NCBI GenBank assembly: GCA_002085445.1
Contig: NBMI01000039.1
Coordinates: 1 to 49,711 of the forward strand
Direction: 5' to 3'
Source: Candidatus Parabeggiatoa sp. nov. 2
Lineage (GTDB): Bacteria; Pseudomonadota; Gammaproteobacteria; Beggiatoales; Beggiatoaceae
Length of the DNA stretch: 49,711 nucleotides
Shown one piece after another: positions 8,070-17,494 of the stretch (the first letter of the stretch is position 1; every line of letters begins with the position of its first letter). Both the position numbers and the translations under genes were made by a program. The notes beneath the pieces were generated by a model that made no database searches, was not told the origin of the DNA, and worked only from the letters and a program-made list of their open reading frames with translations.

Positions 8070-8138
8070 AAAAAATCGAGTTGTGGGTAAAGGTAAGTTT
8101 GGCAAAGGGGAGATGGGGATATTTTTAGGGGTGCGTTT

Positions 8139-8894
8139 ATGATACTCATGGTCGATATGGGCAATAGCTCAATAAAATGGGCAACCTTCGAGCAAGGTCG
8201 GCTGACTCCCCAACAACGCATATCGTATCCGAACAACAATTTCGAAAAAATGTTGACACAAGCGTGGCTCAAACTTGACGTGCCCTCTCAAGGTGTCTGG
8301 GTTTCCAACGTGGCCGGGCTACATAAGGCGGAAATCCTGAGCCAATGGGTCAAAACACATTGGGGACTGACACCGACGTTTGCAAAAACGTCCCGTTATG
8401 AATGTGGGGTCACAAATGGCTATGAAAAACCTGAACAATTGGGCATCGATCGCTGGCTGGCCTTAATTGGTGCCCACCACTTGGAAAAAGGCATGTTGTG
8501 CGTGGTTGACTGTGGCACGGCCGTGACTTTGGATGTGCTGTCGGCCAAGGGCCATCATCTGGGTGGACTAATCATGCCGGGTGTGACTACTATGTACAAC
8601 GCATTAAAGACTGACACGTATGCGTTGGCACCTCTCAATAACACTTTACACCTCGATGAAAAACCATTCTTAGCGCACGATACGCAGACCGGTATCGCTT
8701 TGGGCACTTTATATGCAGTGATAGGCCTACTAGAATATGTGATAAATACGTTTCAAAGGCAAGGAAACCCGCTCAAACTTATACTCACCGGTGGCAGTAC
8801 ACCGGCGCTTGAGTCATTCTTGCATCGACCCTATCGGCCTATTCCAGACCTCGTGTTACAGGGACTGGTGACTGTTGTGAATCAATCGTTATGA
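8139..8894 (+). CDS. coaX: Type III pantothenate kinase
   Basis: A cytoplasmic kinase of the acetate/sugar kinase (ASKHA) fold that phosphorylates pantothenate, the first step of coenzyme A synthesis. The 251 residues match the family. Motifs in order are LMVDMGNSSIKWATF (phosphate-1 loop, about 3-17), the substrate-binding LGIDRWLALIGAH, VDCGTAVTLDVL with the catalytic region, GGLIMPGVTTM and LTGGST. The start is ATG 8139. The TGA stop overlaps the ATG of the next gene by 4 bp (ATGA at 8891), so the two are translationally coupled. Position between birA and a SPOR protein is the usual gammaproteobacterial arrangement. Confidence 0.95.
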   Translation: MILMVDMGNSSIKWATFEQGRLTPQQRISYPNNNFEKMLTQAWLKLDVPSQGVWVSNVAGLHKAEILSQWVKTHWGLTPTFAKTSRYECGVTNGYEKPEQLGIDRWLALIGAHHLEKGMLCVVDCGTAVTLDVLSAKGHHLGGLIMPGVTTMYNALKTDTYALAPLNNTLHLDEKPFLAHDTQTGIALGTLYAVIGLLEYVINTFQRQGNPLKLILTGGSTPALESFLHRPYRPIPDLVLQGLVTVVNQSL

Positions 8895-9847
8895 GAACTT
8901 TGGCTTTATTACTGTTGTTGTTGAATATTGGCTTTTTGACTTGGCAACTGGGGTTGTTACCTTGGCTGCCTTGGCAACCTGAGCCATTTAGCCATTTTGC
9001 CGGGCCGCGGTCTTCTTCGGCCTCGGGTTTGCCACGGCTAGTCTTACTGGGCGAACCCTACTCGCCCAATAATACCTCAACAACTCAAGAAAATACTGCC
9101 ACGACCAAAGCTGAACAAGAAACCACACATGCCCCCACCAACACGGTGACTGCTGAAACCCGTTTGGAAAACCCTAAAGTCCCTGTGGTAGTCCAATCAG
9201 AATTGCAACGGGCGGCCGGACTACCAATGGCTACCTTTGAAAATCAAGCGGGCTCCGACAACTCTTCAACAAAAACGGCCCGTCGTGCCTCAACGCCCGC
9301 CCCCCAGGCTGATCCCGTTACCAAAAACAATCGGCCAAAAAAATATGGCAAGTCTCTCGCCTGTTTCCAAGCTGGCCCCTATACAAAGGCCTATAGGGCT
9401 AAAAAAATCGCTAAGTGGCTGAAACGTCAAAAAAATGTCACTGTTGACGTACAAGCTCGCGAAACGCCAGTGCTGGACTTGACTTGGGTTTATCTGCCGC
9501 CCTTTAAAAACCGACAAGCGGCTCGCCGCGCCCTACAACACTTTAATCAAATCGGCATCAGGAAGGACTACAAGATAGTCACAAGCGGCCGGTTTAATAA
9601 CGCGATTTCCTTGGGTTACTATCGTCAACCTTCCTATGTAAAACAACGTGTTGATGAATTAAGCGCCAAGGGTTACAAAAATGTAAAGACGCAAGAACGT
9701 TATAAAAATGACACAAGGCACTGGTTGAATGTTAAAATGTCCACTGGTCAAAATGAACTGTTAAAAGCCTTTAGAAAAAAATTTTCTGATTCGGCGCTAA
9801 CTAGGGTAGCATGTGAATCCCTTGCCAAGGTTGCAAAAATTCCATAG
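8891..9847 (+). CDS. SPOR-like domain membrane protein
   Basis: A 318-residue protein with a single N-terminal hydrophobic segment (about 3-22, LALLLLLLNIGFLTWQLGLL) and a Thr/Ala/Glu/Asn-rich periplasmic linker (about 45-150). A folded C-terminal domain (about 155-315) starts CFQAGPYTKAYRAKKIAKWL and has the beta-alpha-beta pattern of SPOR domains, which bind denuded peptidoglycan. It is coupled to coaX by a 4-bp overlap; coaX followed by a SPOR protein is a known gammaproteobacterial order. The domain appears longer than one SPOR repeat (roughly 80 residues), so a second degenerate repeat may follow. The role in cell-envelope or division processes is inferred. Confidence 0.8.
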   Translation: MRTLALLLLLLNIGFLTWQLGLLPWLPWQPEPFSHFAGPRSSSASGLPRLVLLGEPYSPNNTSTTQENTATTKAEQETTHAPTNTVTAETRLENPKVPVVVQSELQRAAGLPMATFENQAGSDNSSTKTARRASTPAPQADPVTKNNRPKKYGKSLACFQAGPYTKAYRAKKIAKWLKRQKNVTVDVQARETPVLDLTWVYLPPFKNRQAARRALQHFNQIGIRKDYKIVTSGRFNNAISLGYYRQPSYVKQRVDELSAKGYKNVKTQERYKNDTRHWLNVKMSTGQNELLKAFRKKFSDSALTRVACESLAKVAKIP

Positions 9848-10217
9848 AATGGCTGATAATACTTATGGCAGCTAATAGTTCAACCGAGTGTCGGTGTGAG
9901 TCAGTCAGTTTGAGGTTTTCAAGAGATAACGGTGGTTTGATTATTATGTTAGCAACTTGACGCTTATTACTTTTATCTTCTTACTCACTCATTAAATTTT
10001 TTTGGTACCGGACAAGAAATAAGTTTCTGAAATAGACGTACATAATATTTTGTGCGTTTTTTTACCAGAAATATCTAACTCATTTAAATTTTTTTATGAC
10101 ATTTTGAACGATCACTCGGAACAAAAACGATCACTTTTTGGTCTGGTACTAAGAATTTTATTAAAATGGCTGTTCTGTAAACCTCGCCCACTTTAGACAA
10201 TTGATGGGTTTAATTTT
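9848..10217. other. Intergenic region before the response regulator
   Basis: AT-rich, with no gene and no clear terminator. It holds two similar GATCACT boxes (ACGATCACTCGGAAC and ACGATCACTTTTTGG, about 10107-10142) and two GGTAC words. These could be regulatory, but there is no further evidence. Confidence 0.4.
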
Positions 10218-10613
10218 ATGACAGATAAAATGCCAACCATTGTGGTTGTAGATGACAGCGTTACTTCAATTTCGCTGTACGAGTTCAGCATCGAACCACT
10301 GCAAGTTAATTTTATTGGCTTCAAATCTTCAGAAGAAGCGCTCCCCTACTTGCAAGAACACCAACCCGATTTGCTGTTTTTGGATATTATTATGCCGGGT
10401 ATGGACGGATTGAGCTTGTTAAGACATTTGCGTACCCTTGCCCATCAAAAAGATACCCGGGTGATTATGGTAACATCTAAAGATTATGCCCAAGATCGCC
10501 AAGTGGCTAAACAACTAGGCACGGAGGCTTTTTTGGTAAAACCTTTGAAATTTAAAGAAATACGTGAGATCGTTTGTAAGTATGTTGATGTTAAGCCCAA
10601 ATCAACCCAATAA
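10218..10613 (+). CDS. CheY-like single-domain response regulator
   Basis: A 131-residue stand-alone receiver domain. Acidic pocket D12-D13 (VVVDDS), phospho-acceptor D56 in LLFLDIIMPGMDG, T86 in MVTSKD and K108 in FLVKPL are all present, so it should be phosphorylatable. No output domain is attached, which implies signalling by protein contact. No histidine kinase lies nearby. Two metallo-beta-lactamase-fold proteins follow on the same strand, 265 bp and 1.5 kb downstream, which hints at a shared signalling context but not at one operon. The start is ATG 10218 with no strong ribosome site. Confidence 0.9.
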   Translation: MTDKMPTIVVVDDSVTSISLYEFSIEPLQVNFIGFKSSEEALPYLQEHQPDLLFLDIIMPGMDGLSLLRHLRTLAHQKDTRVIMVTSKDYAQDRQVAKQLGTEAFLVKPLKFKEIREIVCKYVDVKPKSTQ

Positions 10614-10878
10614 TCACAACGGCTAAGTACGCGAAAATCAATAACATTTACAGTTTTTACGTCAGTACGATTGTCGATTTAAAGTGAACTGTTAAAATGA
10701 GTTATTTTCTGTTCCTAATATGTCATTATTGGTGCTTGATTGGGAATAGTGTCCTTTTCGCTTTTGAGCTATTTTTATCGTTCCATCTAACAACTCACAT
10801 AGTTACTCACATTTAAACTAGGGCAAGTTTATATCGAATTTGAAATTATTAAGGGAATTTGCGTTAGAGTTCTGAAAT

Positions 10879-11925
10879 ATGAAAATAACAGCAATAGGTG
10901 TCAATGCCGCATTTTCAATAGGGGAATATGAGAATAGCCTCACGGAAAAAGAAGCGTGTGATCTGATTTTGGAATTTAGTCATTCTAAAAAAGCCAAGAA
11001 TTTATCCAAAGACGCTATTTTAGCCAGAATCCGTCAATTAAGCCAAGTTCGCTACCAGCCCCGATGGCACTCTAACTTTCTTATTGAATTCGATATGCCA
11101 AACAAACGAGATGGTCAAAGCCCGTATCGTCTGCTTTTGGATGTCGGTGGAGATATCAGACATGCCCTCAAAGGAGTAAGACTCTCTTCTCGTGATATAG
11201 ACGGCGTTTACATTTCTCATCCTCATAATGATCATATCGGTGGCATGGAATACATGGGGCTGACGACTCTTTTTAATCCTTTCTATACTTTGGAAAAAAA
11301 ACAATGGTTAGGCGAGACATTTATTGCTAACAAGTTATTTCATGAAGAGAGAACGTGGCCGAATCCACCTCTTGGTACCAAGCCGGATCTGTTCATTCAT
11401 AAAAAAGTGCTTGAACCTTTAAGAAGAGCGCTCGGGCCCGGATTAGATACGGTACAAGGTGTTCCTGACGTGTGTCTTGAAACCTACTTTGATATACATT
11501 TGGTAGGAAAACAGGGAGACGGAAAAACAGTCACAGGTGATTTTCAGGATGGTGAAGAAACGTGGAAAATAAAACCCATTTTTGCTATGCACGTTTTTTC
11601 AAGTTCTGAGGAAATGCCAAGTTACGGGGTAAGCTTACAACATGAAAGTGGCTATAACGTGCTTATGCCAACTGATATACAGTATATGATACCCCCGCAA
11701 TTAGAAATGCATTATAGGAGAGCAGACCGAATTTATATGGATTGTGAAACTTCGCAGTTTCCTTCGGGTGTGCATCCACATATATCTGATCTCATTAACC
11801 ATATGGATCCGGAAATTCAAAAAAAATGCCTTCTTTATCATTACGACAGTTATCCTGAGGTGCCAGAAGGGATGTTTTGTGGGATTTTGAAAGCCGGGGA
11901 TTGGCATATCTATCCACCAGAGTAA
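10879..11925 (+). CDS. MBL-fold metallo-hydrolase
   Basis: A 348-residue protein with a metallo-beta-lactamase fold. The metal motif is YISHPHNDHIGG (H114, H116, D118, H119), matching H-x-H-x-D-H. A later aspartate in VLMPTDIQYM and a C-terminal histidine in LLYHYDSYPE could complete a two-metal site. There is an insertion (about 125-215) between the first motif and the rest of the fold. Substrate is unknown; the family includes phosphodiesterases and nucleases. A second MBL-fold gene follows at 12143, separated by a MITE-like element, and a CheY-like gene precedes it. The start is ATG 10879. Confidence 0.82.
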   Translation: MKITAIGVNAAFSIGEYENSLTEKEACDLILEFSHSKKAKNLSKDAILARIRQLSQVRYQPRWHSNFLIEFDMPNKRDGQSPYRLLLDVGGDIRHALKGVRLSSRDIDGVYISHPHNDHIGGMEYMGLTTLFNPFYTLEKKQWLGETFIANKLFHEERTWPNPPLGTKPDLFIHKKVLEPLRRALGPGLDTVQGVPDVCLETYFDIHLVGKQGDGKTVTGDFQDGEETWKIKPIFAMHVFSSSEEMPSYGVSLQHESGYNVLMPTDIQYMIPPQLEMHYRRADRIYMDCETSQFPSGVHPHISDLINHMDPEIQKKCLLYHYDSYPEVPEGMFCGILKAGDWHIYPPE

Positions 11926-11934
11926 ACGACAGCA

Positions 11935-12124
11935 CCCCTCACCCTAGCCCTCTCCCCTTTGGGGAGAGGAAGGGAAACAGTCGTCCAAACCAACTAATGG
12001 CAGGAGCCAGTCGTCCAAACTAACTAATGGCCGTGCCAGAGAATTAATGGCCGTGCCAAGTTAAAACTGTTACCCGTCAATAGAACATTGACAGAGTACT
12101 AGAGGGTGAGGGCCGGGGTGAGGG
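11935..12124. repeat. MITE-like element with CCCTCACCC terminal inverted repeats
   Basis: The left end CCCCTCACCCTAGCCCTCT (11935-11953) is inverted at the right end as AGAGGGTGAGGGCCGGGGTG (from 12101). The interior holds repeated GTCGTCCAAAC and AACTAATGGCCGTGCCA words and GTGCCAAGTTAAAAC with TTACCCGTCAATA; the last two recur at about 48310-48345. It lies between the two MBL-fold genes. Confidence 0.7.
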
Positions 12125-12142
12125 AAACTCATTAACCAACCT

Positions 12143-13069
12143 ATGAAAGTTGATACATTGAACTATATACGCTTTTGGGGAGTACGTGGTTCTTACCCGG
12201 CACCGTTTGGTAGCCACATGCGTGTGGGTGGCAATACTTCGTGTGTTGAATTGCGTGCTGATGATCATATACTGATCTGTGATGGCGGTTCGGGCATCAT
12301 TCCGCTAGGCAACTCTTTGATGGCGCAACAAGACATCAAAGAACTGACGATTATTCTCACGCATTACCATTGGGATCATATTTCGGGTTTACCGTTTTTT
12401 GTGCCGGCTTTTGTGCCTGGGTGGAAAGTTAATATTTATGGCCCCGGTGAAAACCAACAAGAAATAGAACGGCGCATTTCGGGACAAATGCTCGATCCCT
12501 ATTTCCCGGTCGACGTTGAAACGTGGATGGCAGATATTCATTATTTGGATGCCTCCCATAATCCTCTTGAATATGGGCCCTTTAAGATGGAAACTTTTAA
12601 TGTACACCATCCGGGCAGCACGTTTGGTTACCGTATTCAAGTACACGATAAAACCATTGTCTATGCTTCCGATAACGAACTTAAGTTTATAGAAAAAACC
12701 ATAGAAGATCGCAAAGACAAACTTGATCCGGATGAATTGCGACTCATGAAAGCCATGGAAGCGGAAGAATGGGATAACGCCGTAGAAACCATTAGAGATG
12801 CTCATGTTTTTATCCATGACGCGCAATACACGCCCGAAGATTATGCCAAGAAACGGGGTTGGGGACATTCCTGCTATATTGATACAGCCAATTTTGCGAT
12901 GGATGCCAATGTCAAGCAGTTATATTTATTCCATGTCGATCCCAACTATAATGACACTAAGATAGAAGAACTCCACCGCGCAACCGTAGAGATCATCCGT
13001 GATCGCCCGTCAAATATGGAATGTCACATTGCACGGGAAGGTTTGATTGTAGATATAGATAAATTATAA
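12143..13069 (+). CDS. MBL-fold metallo-hydrolase (phosphodiesterase-like)
   Basis: A 308-residue MBL-fold protein of the group that begins with IRFWGVRGSYPAP and NTSCVEL. The metal motif is ILTHYHWDHISG (H74, H76, D78, H79). Further candidate ligands are in FNVHHPGSTFGYRI, YASDNEL and VFIHDAQYTPEDY, ending with a GHS and FHVDPNYND. Similar proteins are annotated as phosphoribosyl 1,2-cyclic phosphate or cyclic-nucleotide phosphodiesterases, but substrate cannot be read from the sequence. The insertion KFIEKTIEDRKDKLDPDE is charged and probably helical. It shares a direction with the CheY-like and first MBL gene, and is followed by a repeat field. Confidence 0.85.
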   Translation: MKVDTLNYIRFWGVRGSYPAPFGSHMRVGGNTSCVELRADDHILICDGGSGIIPLGNSLMAQQDIKELTIILTHYHWDHISGLPFFVPAFVPGWKVNIYGPGENQQEIERRISGQMLDPYFPVDVETWMADIHYLDASHNPLEYGPFKMETFNVHHPGSTFGYRIQVHDKTIVYASDNELKFIEKTIEDRKDKLDPDELRLMKAMEAEEWDNAVETIRDAHVFIHDAQYTPEDYAKKRGWGHSCYIDTANFAMDANVKQLYLFHVDPNYNDTKIEELHRATVEIIRDRPSNMECHIAREGLIVDIDKL

Positions 13070-13407
13070 CTACAAGGATTAGCTTCGCGATCCTTCGGTT
13101 AGGTTTACAAAAAGGATGATTCAATCCAATAACTAGAAGGATTGTATATAAACAAGGATTTTTTTATCCTTTCATAAGCAACGAATCTGCCTTTTTATCC
13201 TTTCATAAGCAACGAATCTGCCTGTAGTTGCTTTTCAATAACTACAAGGATTGGATATAAACAAGGATTTTTTTATCCGTTATTATAACGAATCCTTGTA
13301 GTTGCTTTTCAATAACTACAAGGATTTAACTACAAGGATTGGATATAAACAAGGATTTTTTTTATCCGTTATTATAACGAATCCTTGTAGTTGCTTTTCA
13401 GTAGTTG
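13070..13407. repeat. Field of ACTACAAGGATT / AATCCTTGTAGT repeats
   Basis: Repeated AACTACAAGGATT (13070, 13130, 13246, 13312, 13328) and its complement AACGAATCCTTGTAGTTGC (13297, 13376). TTTTATCCTTTCATAAGCAACG is duplicated around 13163-13225. The two orientations face each other and can form hairpins. No gene is present up to 13722. Confidence 0.8.
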
Positions 13408-13689
13408 CTTTTCAAAAACGACTTTCTAAAACAGGCTATTTTAATCCGTTATTATAACGAATCCTTGTAGTTGCAGTTATTATAACGAATCCTTGTAGTT
13501 GCTTTTCAAAAACGATTTTCTAAAACAGGCTATTTTAATCCGTTATTATAACGAATCCTTGTAGTTGCAGTTATTATAACGAATCCTTGTAGTTGCTTTT
13601 CAAAAACGACTTTCTAAAACAGGCTATTTTAATCCGTTATTATAACGAATCCTTGTAATTGCCGTTATTATAACGAATCCTTGTAGTTG
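13408..13689. repeat. 94-bp tandem repeat, three copies
   Basis: Copies start at 13408, 13502 and 13596, with the beginning of a fourth at 13690: an exact 94-bp period. Each holds AAAACGA-TTTCTAAAACAGG, AATCCGTTATTATAACG and two AATCCTTGTAGTTGC blocks. The array ends about 30 bp before the stop of the convergent M16 peptidase gene. Confidence 0.9.
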
Positions 13690-13722
13690 CTTTTCAATCA
13701 AACCAAGAACGAATTCTTCCTC

Positions 13723-16635
13723 CTACAATGTCCGTCGCTCGAGTTCTAAATTTGGCAACTCTGCCAGCGTCTTTGCATCACTCAACACGGCCACATTGGC
13801 TTGCTCTGGCTGCAAATAAGTCATAGCGACTCGTTGCAAGTCTTCTATTTTTACTTGTAGCACTCGGCGACGAAATTCGCGCCGTTGCTCTGGGGTACGA
13901 CCGTGTAAGCTATTGAAAAAGCTACTCACTGCTTCTCCCGCCGGCGAGCCGGGGCGATCAATGCTACTAATGACACCAAGAATAGCTTCCTCCAAAGCGC
14001 GTGGTTCATGCTGAGTGTTTTGTAGCCACGTTAAAGAGTGGTCAAAATCGGCTAAGGTGTCTATCAAACGTGGATCGCGGTGGGAGTAAAAACTAAATGT
14101 TCCAGTATCACTACCGTAACTGGCACCACCGCCATACGCGCCTCCTTGTTCACGCAAAGCGGTGTGCAAATAGCCATTTTGCAAAAAGTTCCCCAGTACC
14201 ACCAACGTAGGCGCATCTGGATGTTCGGCTGCTACTGTCGAATAAGCTTTGGCACAAAAGTTGACTTGTGTGTTGGTACTCCACGCTTCTTTAACCACAC
14301 TCTTCACCGAAGACGGCTTAAAACCCGTTTGCTCGTTGGAGTAAGCGGAGCGCCAGCGCAGCTTTGCAAAAGCATCCGCAATCTCATTGCGCTGTTCTGC
14401 TTCACTCACCACCAATAGTTGGCGCGGTGCCTCAAGCAGTTTGTCACGAAGACGTTCCAATTTAGTGGCAAAGGCCTTCAACTTGTCTTCATCTTCTAAG
14501 CTATCATCCAGCGCCCTAAGTGTTTGTAGTCCCACAAAACCATACCAACGATGAGATAAATACCCACTTGGACTGATACCACTGCTACACGCAGCCATCA
14601 CCAACTGGTGTCCACGCGCTGTGATTTTGTTATCAGAATAGGCACGCATTTGGGCAATCAATTCACGTAGGCGCTGCAATTCATCAAAACGGGCTTGTTC
14701 TAGCGTTTCTTGTAATAATTCGGCGAGTGCAGCTTGGTTACGCACTAATGCTTTACCCGATAAATTAAACACGGAGCGCACGGTTTGCACATCAGAAACG
14801 TTGCCGCGTAGCGAGACACCGGCACTGATACCACCCGTCACGGCCGCTTGCCGGGCCGCTATTTCTCGATAGTCTTTGTCACCACAGCCCATTTCCGTCA
14901 GGCAATCACAAAATAAGGGCAGTACATCTAACAATTCTTCCTCGAAATCGGGCAAGTCTACAACAATGGTTTGATATACCATGCCATTGGTGCCGCGTGC
15001 AAACCATGTCGCCGGGAGTCCATTGACGGGTTGAGAAGTGCCTTCAGGAATTTTTAACTCGTCTGCTATATCCTCTAAACCGACTTTGGGCAATATTTCA
15101 GGATCATCTTTGGTTTGTTGACGCGCTTCTAAAGCGGCCGTTTGTTCAATGACTTTGGCTTTAGCGTCGTCAGTCATGGCCGATTGAAGGGCCTCTAATT
15201 GCGCTTTTTCTTCGGCAAGTTCTTGTGCGGCTAAATTGGCGTCTGGTGCCATCACTACGCGCACTCGGTGCGAATTGTCTAGTAGTAAGCGTCGCACTAA
15301 ATTGGGTATAAACTCAGGATTTTGAGAATCGGCCCGTAACGTGGTTAGCACCGGATCAATATCTAAAAAGGCCACCGGATCGCCACCATGTATCATGGGC
15401 GACAATGCGTTGAGTGACAAGCGCAAGCCGTAAGGGAAATTATTGCCGGTAATTTCTCGCTGACTCAATTCGATTTGATGCAGCACCGATTCTACCATCT
15501 CCAGCGGCACACCGTTGTCAGCTACATCGTTAAGTACTTGTAAAATCAACCCTTCTACCGCCTCGGCTTGTTCAGGATTGGAGCCTTCTAAGCCACACAT
15601 AAAATTGGCTTCACGACTGCTGTCATCTAAACCACATAAAGGCGACGGGGCGGTGCCCAAAGAAGTCGTTTCTAAGGCATAACGTAACGGTGAAGCACTG
15701 TTATCCAGCAACACGCCCGTCAACAAATTGGCGTTCATGATCTCATGGAGATCAGTGCTTTTGCCTAATAACCACGCTAGCACGATATGGGTTTTATTTT
15801 TACTTTCTTCTGGTTTATCAATGGGATAGTAGCTAACCGCCTGTTGCGGCGTGTCATAGCGTTGCTCATCTGGAATCTGCAAATTCAAGTCGAGTGTTTG
15901 AAAGTGCTGCAAAGCACACTCTTCAAAAAAACGTTGATGCCCTTCGGCCGGCCGATCGCCATACGTCATAAAAATCGCGTTAGAGGGATGATAGTGACTG
16001 GCATGAAAGGCCTTCAGTTGTGCGTGAGTGAGCTTGGGAATGTCCTTGGGATCGCCACCACTGTTGTAGTGATAGGTGATGGTGGGGAAGAGGTGATAAG
16101 ACACCGTCTGCCACAAACGTTGCACTGGCGAACTTAACGCGCCTTTCATTTCGTTAAACACGACACCTTTATAAACCAAAGGCGTATTAGCGTCATTTGA
16201 CGTTTCAAATTCGACGCGATGGCCTTCTTGAGAAAAATCCAGTGCATTCAAATTGGGAAAAAAGGTGGCATCCAAGTAGACTTGCAATAAGTTATCGAAA
16301 TCCTTGGCGTTTTGGCTGGCAAACGGATAGGCCGTCCAGTCGCTACTGGTAAACGCATTCATAAACGTATTTAAGGAACGGCGCAACATCAAGAAAAACG
16401 GATCGCGCACTGGATAGCGTTTACTGCCACACAAAGTGGTATGTTCAAGAATATGCGCCACGCCGGATGAATCCTGTGGCACAGTCAAAAAGGCCACTAA
16501 AAAGGCATTGTTATTGTCGTCAGCCGACAAATGTAGATGCCGTGCCCCGGTAGCGAGGTGGCGATATTCTTCAACTTCGATGTTTAAAGTGGGAATCCGT
16601 GCTTGACGAATAAGCGTAAAGGCGGGATGAGCCAT
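13723..16635 (-). CDS. M16C zinc metallopeptidase (PreP-like, insulinase family)
   Basis: A 970-residue inverted zincin in two halves joined by a linker, as in presequence protease PreP. The zinc motif H-x-x-E-H is HILEH (H61, E64, H65) in GVAHILEHTTLCGS, with the distal glutamate likely in FNEMKGALS. The RDPFFLMLRRSLNTFMNAFT stretch and the C-terminal EQGGAYGGGASY segment, with the conserved Tyr/Arg region, fit the family. A coiled segment (about 480-520, LAAQELAEEKAQLEALQSAM) forms the linker. No signal peptide is seen, so it is probably cytoplasmic and degrades peptides. The start ATG 16635 follows AAAGGAAA. It stands alone between repeat fields; the upstream side carries TTATCAG repeats within 30 bp of the start. 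Confidence 0.92.
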   Translation of the reverse strand: MAHPAFTLIRQARIPTLNIEVEEYRHLATGARHLHLSADDNNNAFLVAFLTVPQDSSGVAHILEHTTLCGSKRYPVRDPFFLMLRRSLNTFMNAFTSSDWTAYPFASQNAKDFDNLLQVYLDATFFPNLNALDFSQEGHRVEFETSNDANTPLVYKGVVFNEMKGALSSPVQRLWQTVSYHLFPTITYHYNSGGDPKDIPKLTHAQLKAFHASHYHPSNAIFMTYGDRPAEGHQRFFEECALQHFQTLDLNLQIPDEQRYDTPQQAVSYYPIDKPEESKNKTHIVLAWLLGKSTDLHEIMNANLLTGVLLDNSASPLRYALETTSLGTAPSPLCGLDDSSREANFMCGLEGSNPEQAEAVEGLILQVLNDVADNGVPLEMVESVLHQIELSQREITGNNFPYGLRLSLNALSPMIHGGDPVAFLDIDPVLTTLRADSQNPEFIPNLVRRLLLDNSHRVRVVMAPDANLAAQELAEEKAQLEALQSAMTDDAKAKVIEQTAALEARQQTKDDPEILPKVGLEDIADELKIPEGTSQPVNGLPATWFARGTNGMVYQTIVVDLPDFEEELLDVLPLFCDCLTEMGCGDKDYREIAARQAAVTGGISAGVSLRGNVSDVQTVRSVFNLSGKALVRNQAALAELLQETLEQARFDELQRLRELIAQMRAYSDNKITARGHQLVMAACSSGISPSGYLSHRWYGFVGLQTLRALDDSLEDEDKLKAFATKLERLRDKLLEAPRQLLVVSEAEQRNEIADAFAKLRWRSAYSNEQTGFKPSSVKSVVKEAWSTNTQVNFCAKAYSTVAAEHPDAPTLVVLGNFLQNGYLHTALREQGGAYGGGASYGSDTGTFSFYSHRDPRLIDTLADFDHSLTWLQNTQHEPRALEEAILGVISSIDRPGSPAGEAVSSFFNSLHGRTPEQRREFRRRVLQVKIEDLQRVAMTYLQPEQANVAVLSDAKTLAELPNLELERRTL

Positions 16636-16650
16636 GTAGTTTCCTTTTTT

Positions 16651-16755
16651 TCACTGATCAGTTATCAGTTATCAGTTATTCAGTGATCAGTTATCAGTGT
16701 TCAGTGATCAGTTATTCAGTGATCAGTTTTTCACTGCTCAGTTATCAGTTATCAG
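16651..16755. repeat. TTATCAG / CAGTGATCAG tract upstream of the M16 peptidase gene
   Basis: Mixed TTATCAG, CAGTGATCAG and TTTTTCACTG units, the same family that supplies 3' ends of waaA and argA. It begins 16 bp before the ATG at 16635, so the promoter must lie inside or beyond it. Confidence 0.8.
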
Positions 16756-16925
16756 CTAAATTTTGAGAAATCAAGTTTCTTATCGAGCCTTGGTTTCTCG
16801 ACTTTCACAGATTTTGAGTACGCTCTGTATATTTGTATGAAACGATATAGGTACGAAACGGGGCAGATTAAAGGGTGATTGTGGTGTGGGATTGTCGATA
16901 GGCTTGGAGTTAACAACTGTTGCTT

Positions 16926-17174
16926 GATTTCTATCTAAATCTTTTTTATCCTTTATTATAACGAAACGAAGTTCAGCGAAGCTAATCCTTGTAGTTATTG
17001 AGGATGATCCAGAATTCATGCACCTCTTTATCCCTTATTATAACGAATCCTTGTAGTTATTGAGGATGATCCAGAATTCATGCCGGACTTTTTTATCCTT
17101 TATTATAACGAATCCTTGTAGTTATTGAGTGAGGATGAGCCAGAATTCATGCACTTCTTTATTCCTTATTATAA
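16926..17174. repeat. Tandem repeat with AATCCTTGTAGTTATTGAGG
   Basis: Three units of roughly 66-70 bp. Each has TTATTATAACGAA, AATCCTTGTAGTTATTGAG and GATGATCCAGAATTCATG (third copy GATGAGCCAG). This is a second arrangement of the ACTACAAGGATT family. Confidence 0.8.
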
Positions 17175-17233
17175 CTTGCCAATTTCGATTATATCGTTTC
17201 TGAATATGAGAACTTTCATAACAGAGGTGCATA

Positions 17234-17494
17234 ATGGACAAAAAAATTCACCCTGTTGAGTTGATAAAGGGAGACGACAGTTATTTTTATCTGAGCGTTG
17301 ATGGGCAATCTTACTGTATTCCTTGGGTTGATTGTTCTGAAAAGTTAGCGAAAGCCAAACCAATTGAACGGGAATATCTTAAGGTTTCTCCATCGGGATA
17401 CGGATTACATTGGCCTTTGATAGATGAAGATTTAGCCGTGACACCTTTGCTCAAACGCGCTACTCAAGTAGTTGTCGATGAAATTGCCGTCTAA
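17234..17494 (+). CDS. DUF2442 domain-containing protein
   Basis: An 86-residue protein. EYLKVSPSGYGLHWPLIDED (about 48-67) is the typical C-terminal signature of DUF2442, a small domain common near toxin-antitoxin-like pairs; its function is unknown. The start ATG 17234 follows GAGGTG. No partner gene is adjacent. The 84 bp that encode residues 4-32 are repeated directly after the stop codon (17493-17576) with one change, an abortive duplication. Confidence 0.82.
   Translation: MDKKIHPVELIKGDDSYFYLSVDGQSYCIPWVDCSEKLAKAKPIEREYLKVSPSGYGLHWPLIDEDLAVTPLLKRATQVVVDEIAV

Noticed and set aside
16780..17019. Open frame of 79 codons, minus strand
   Set aside because: Lies within repeat DNA and shows no protein features.
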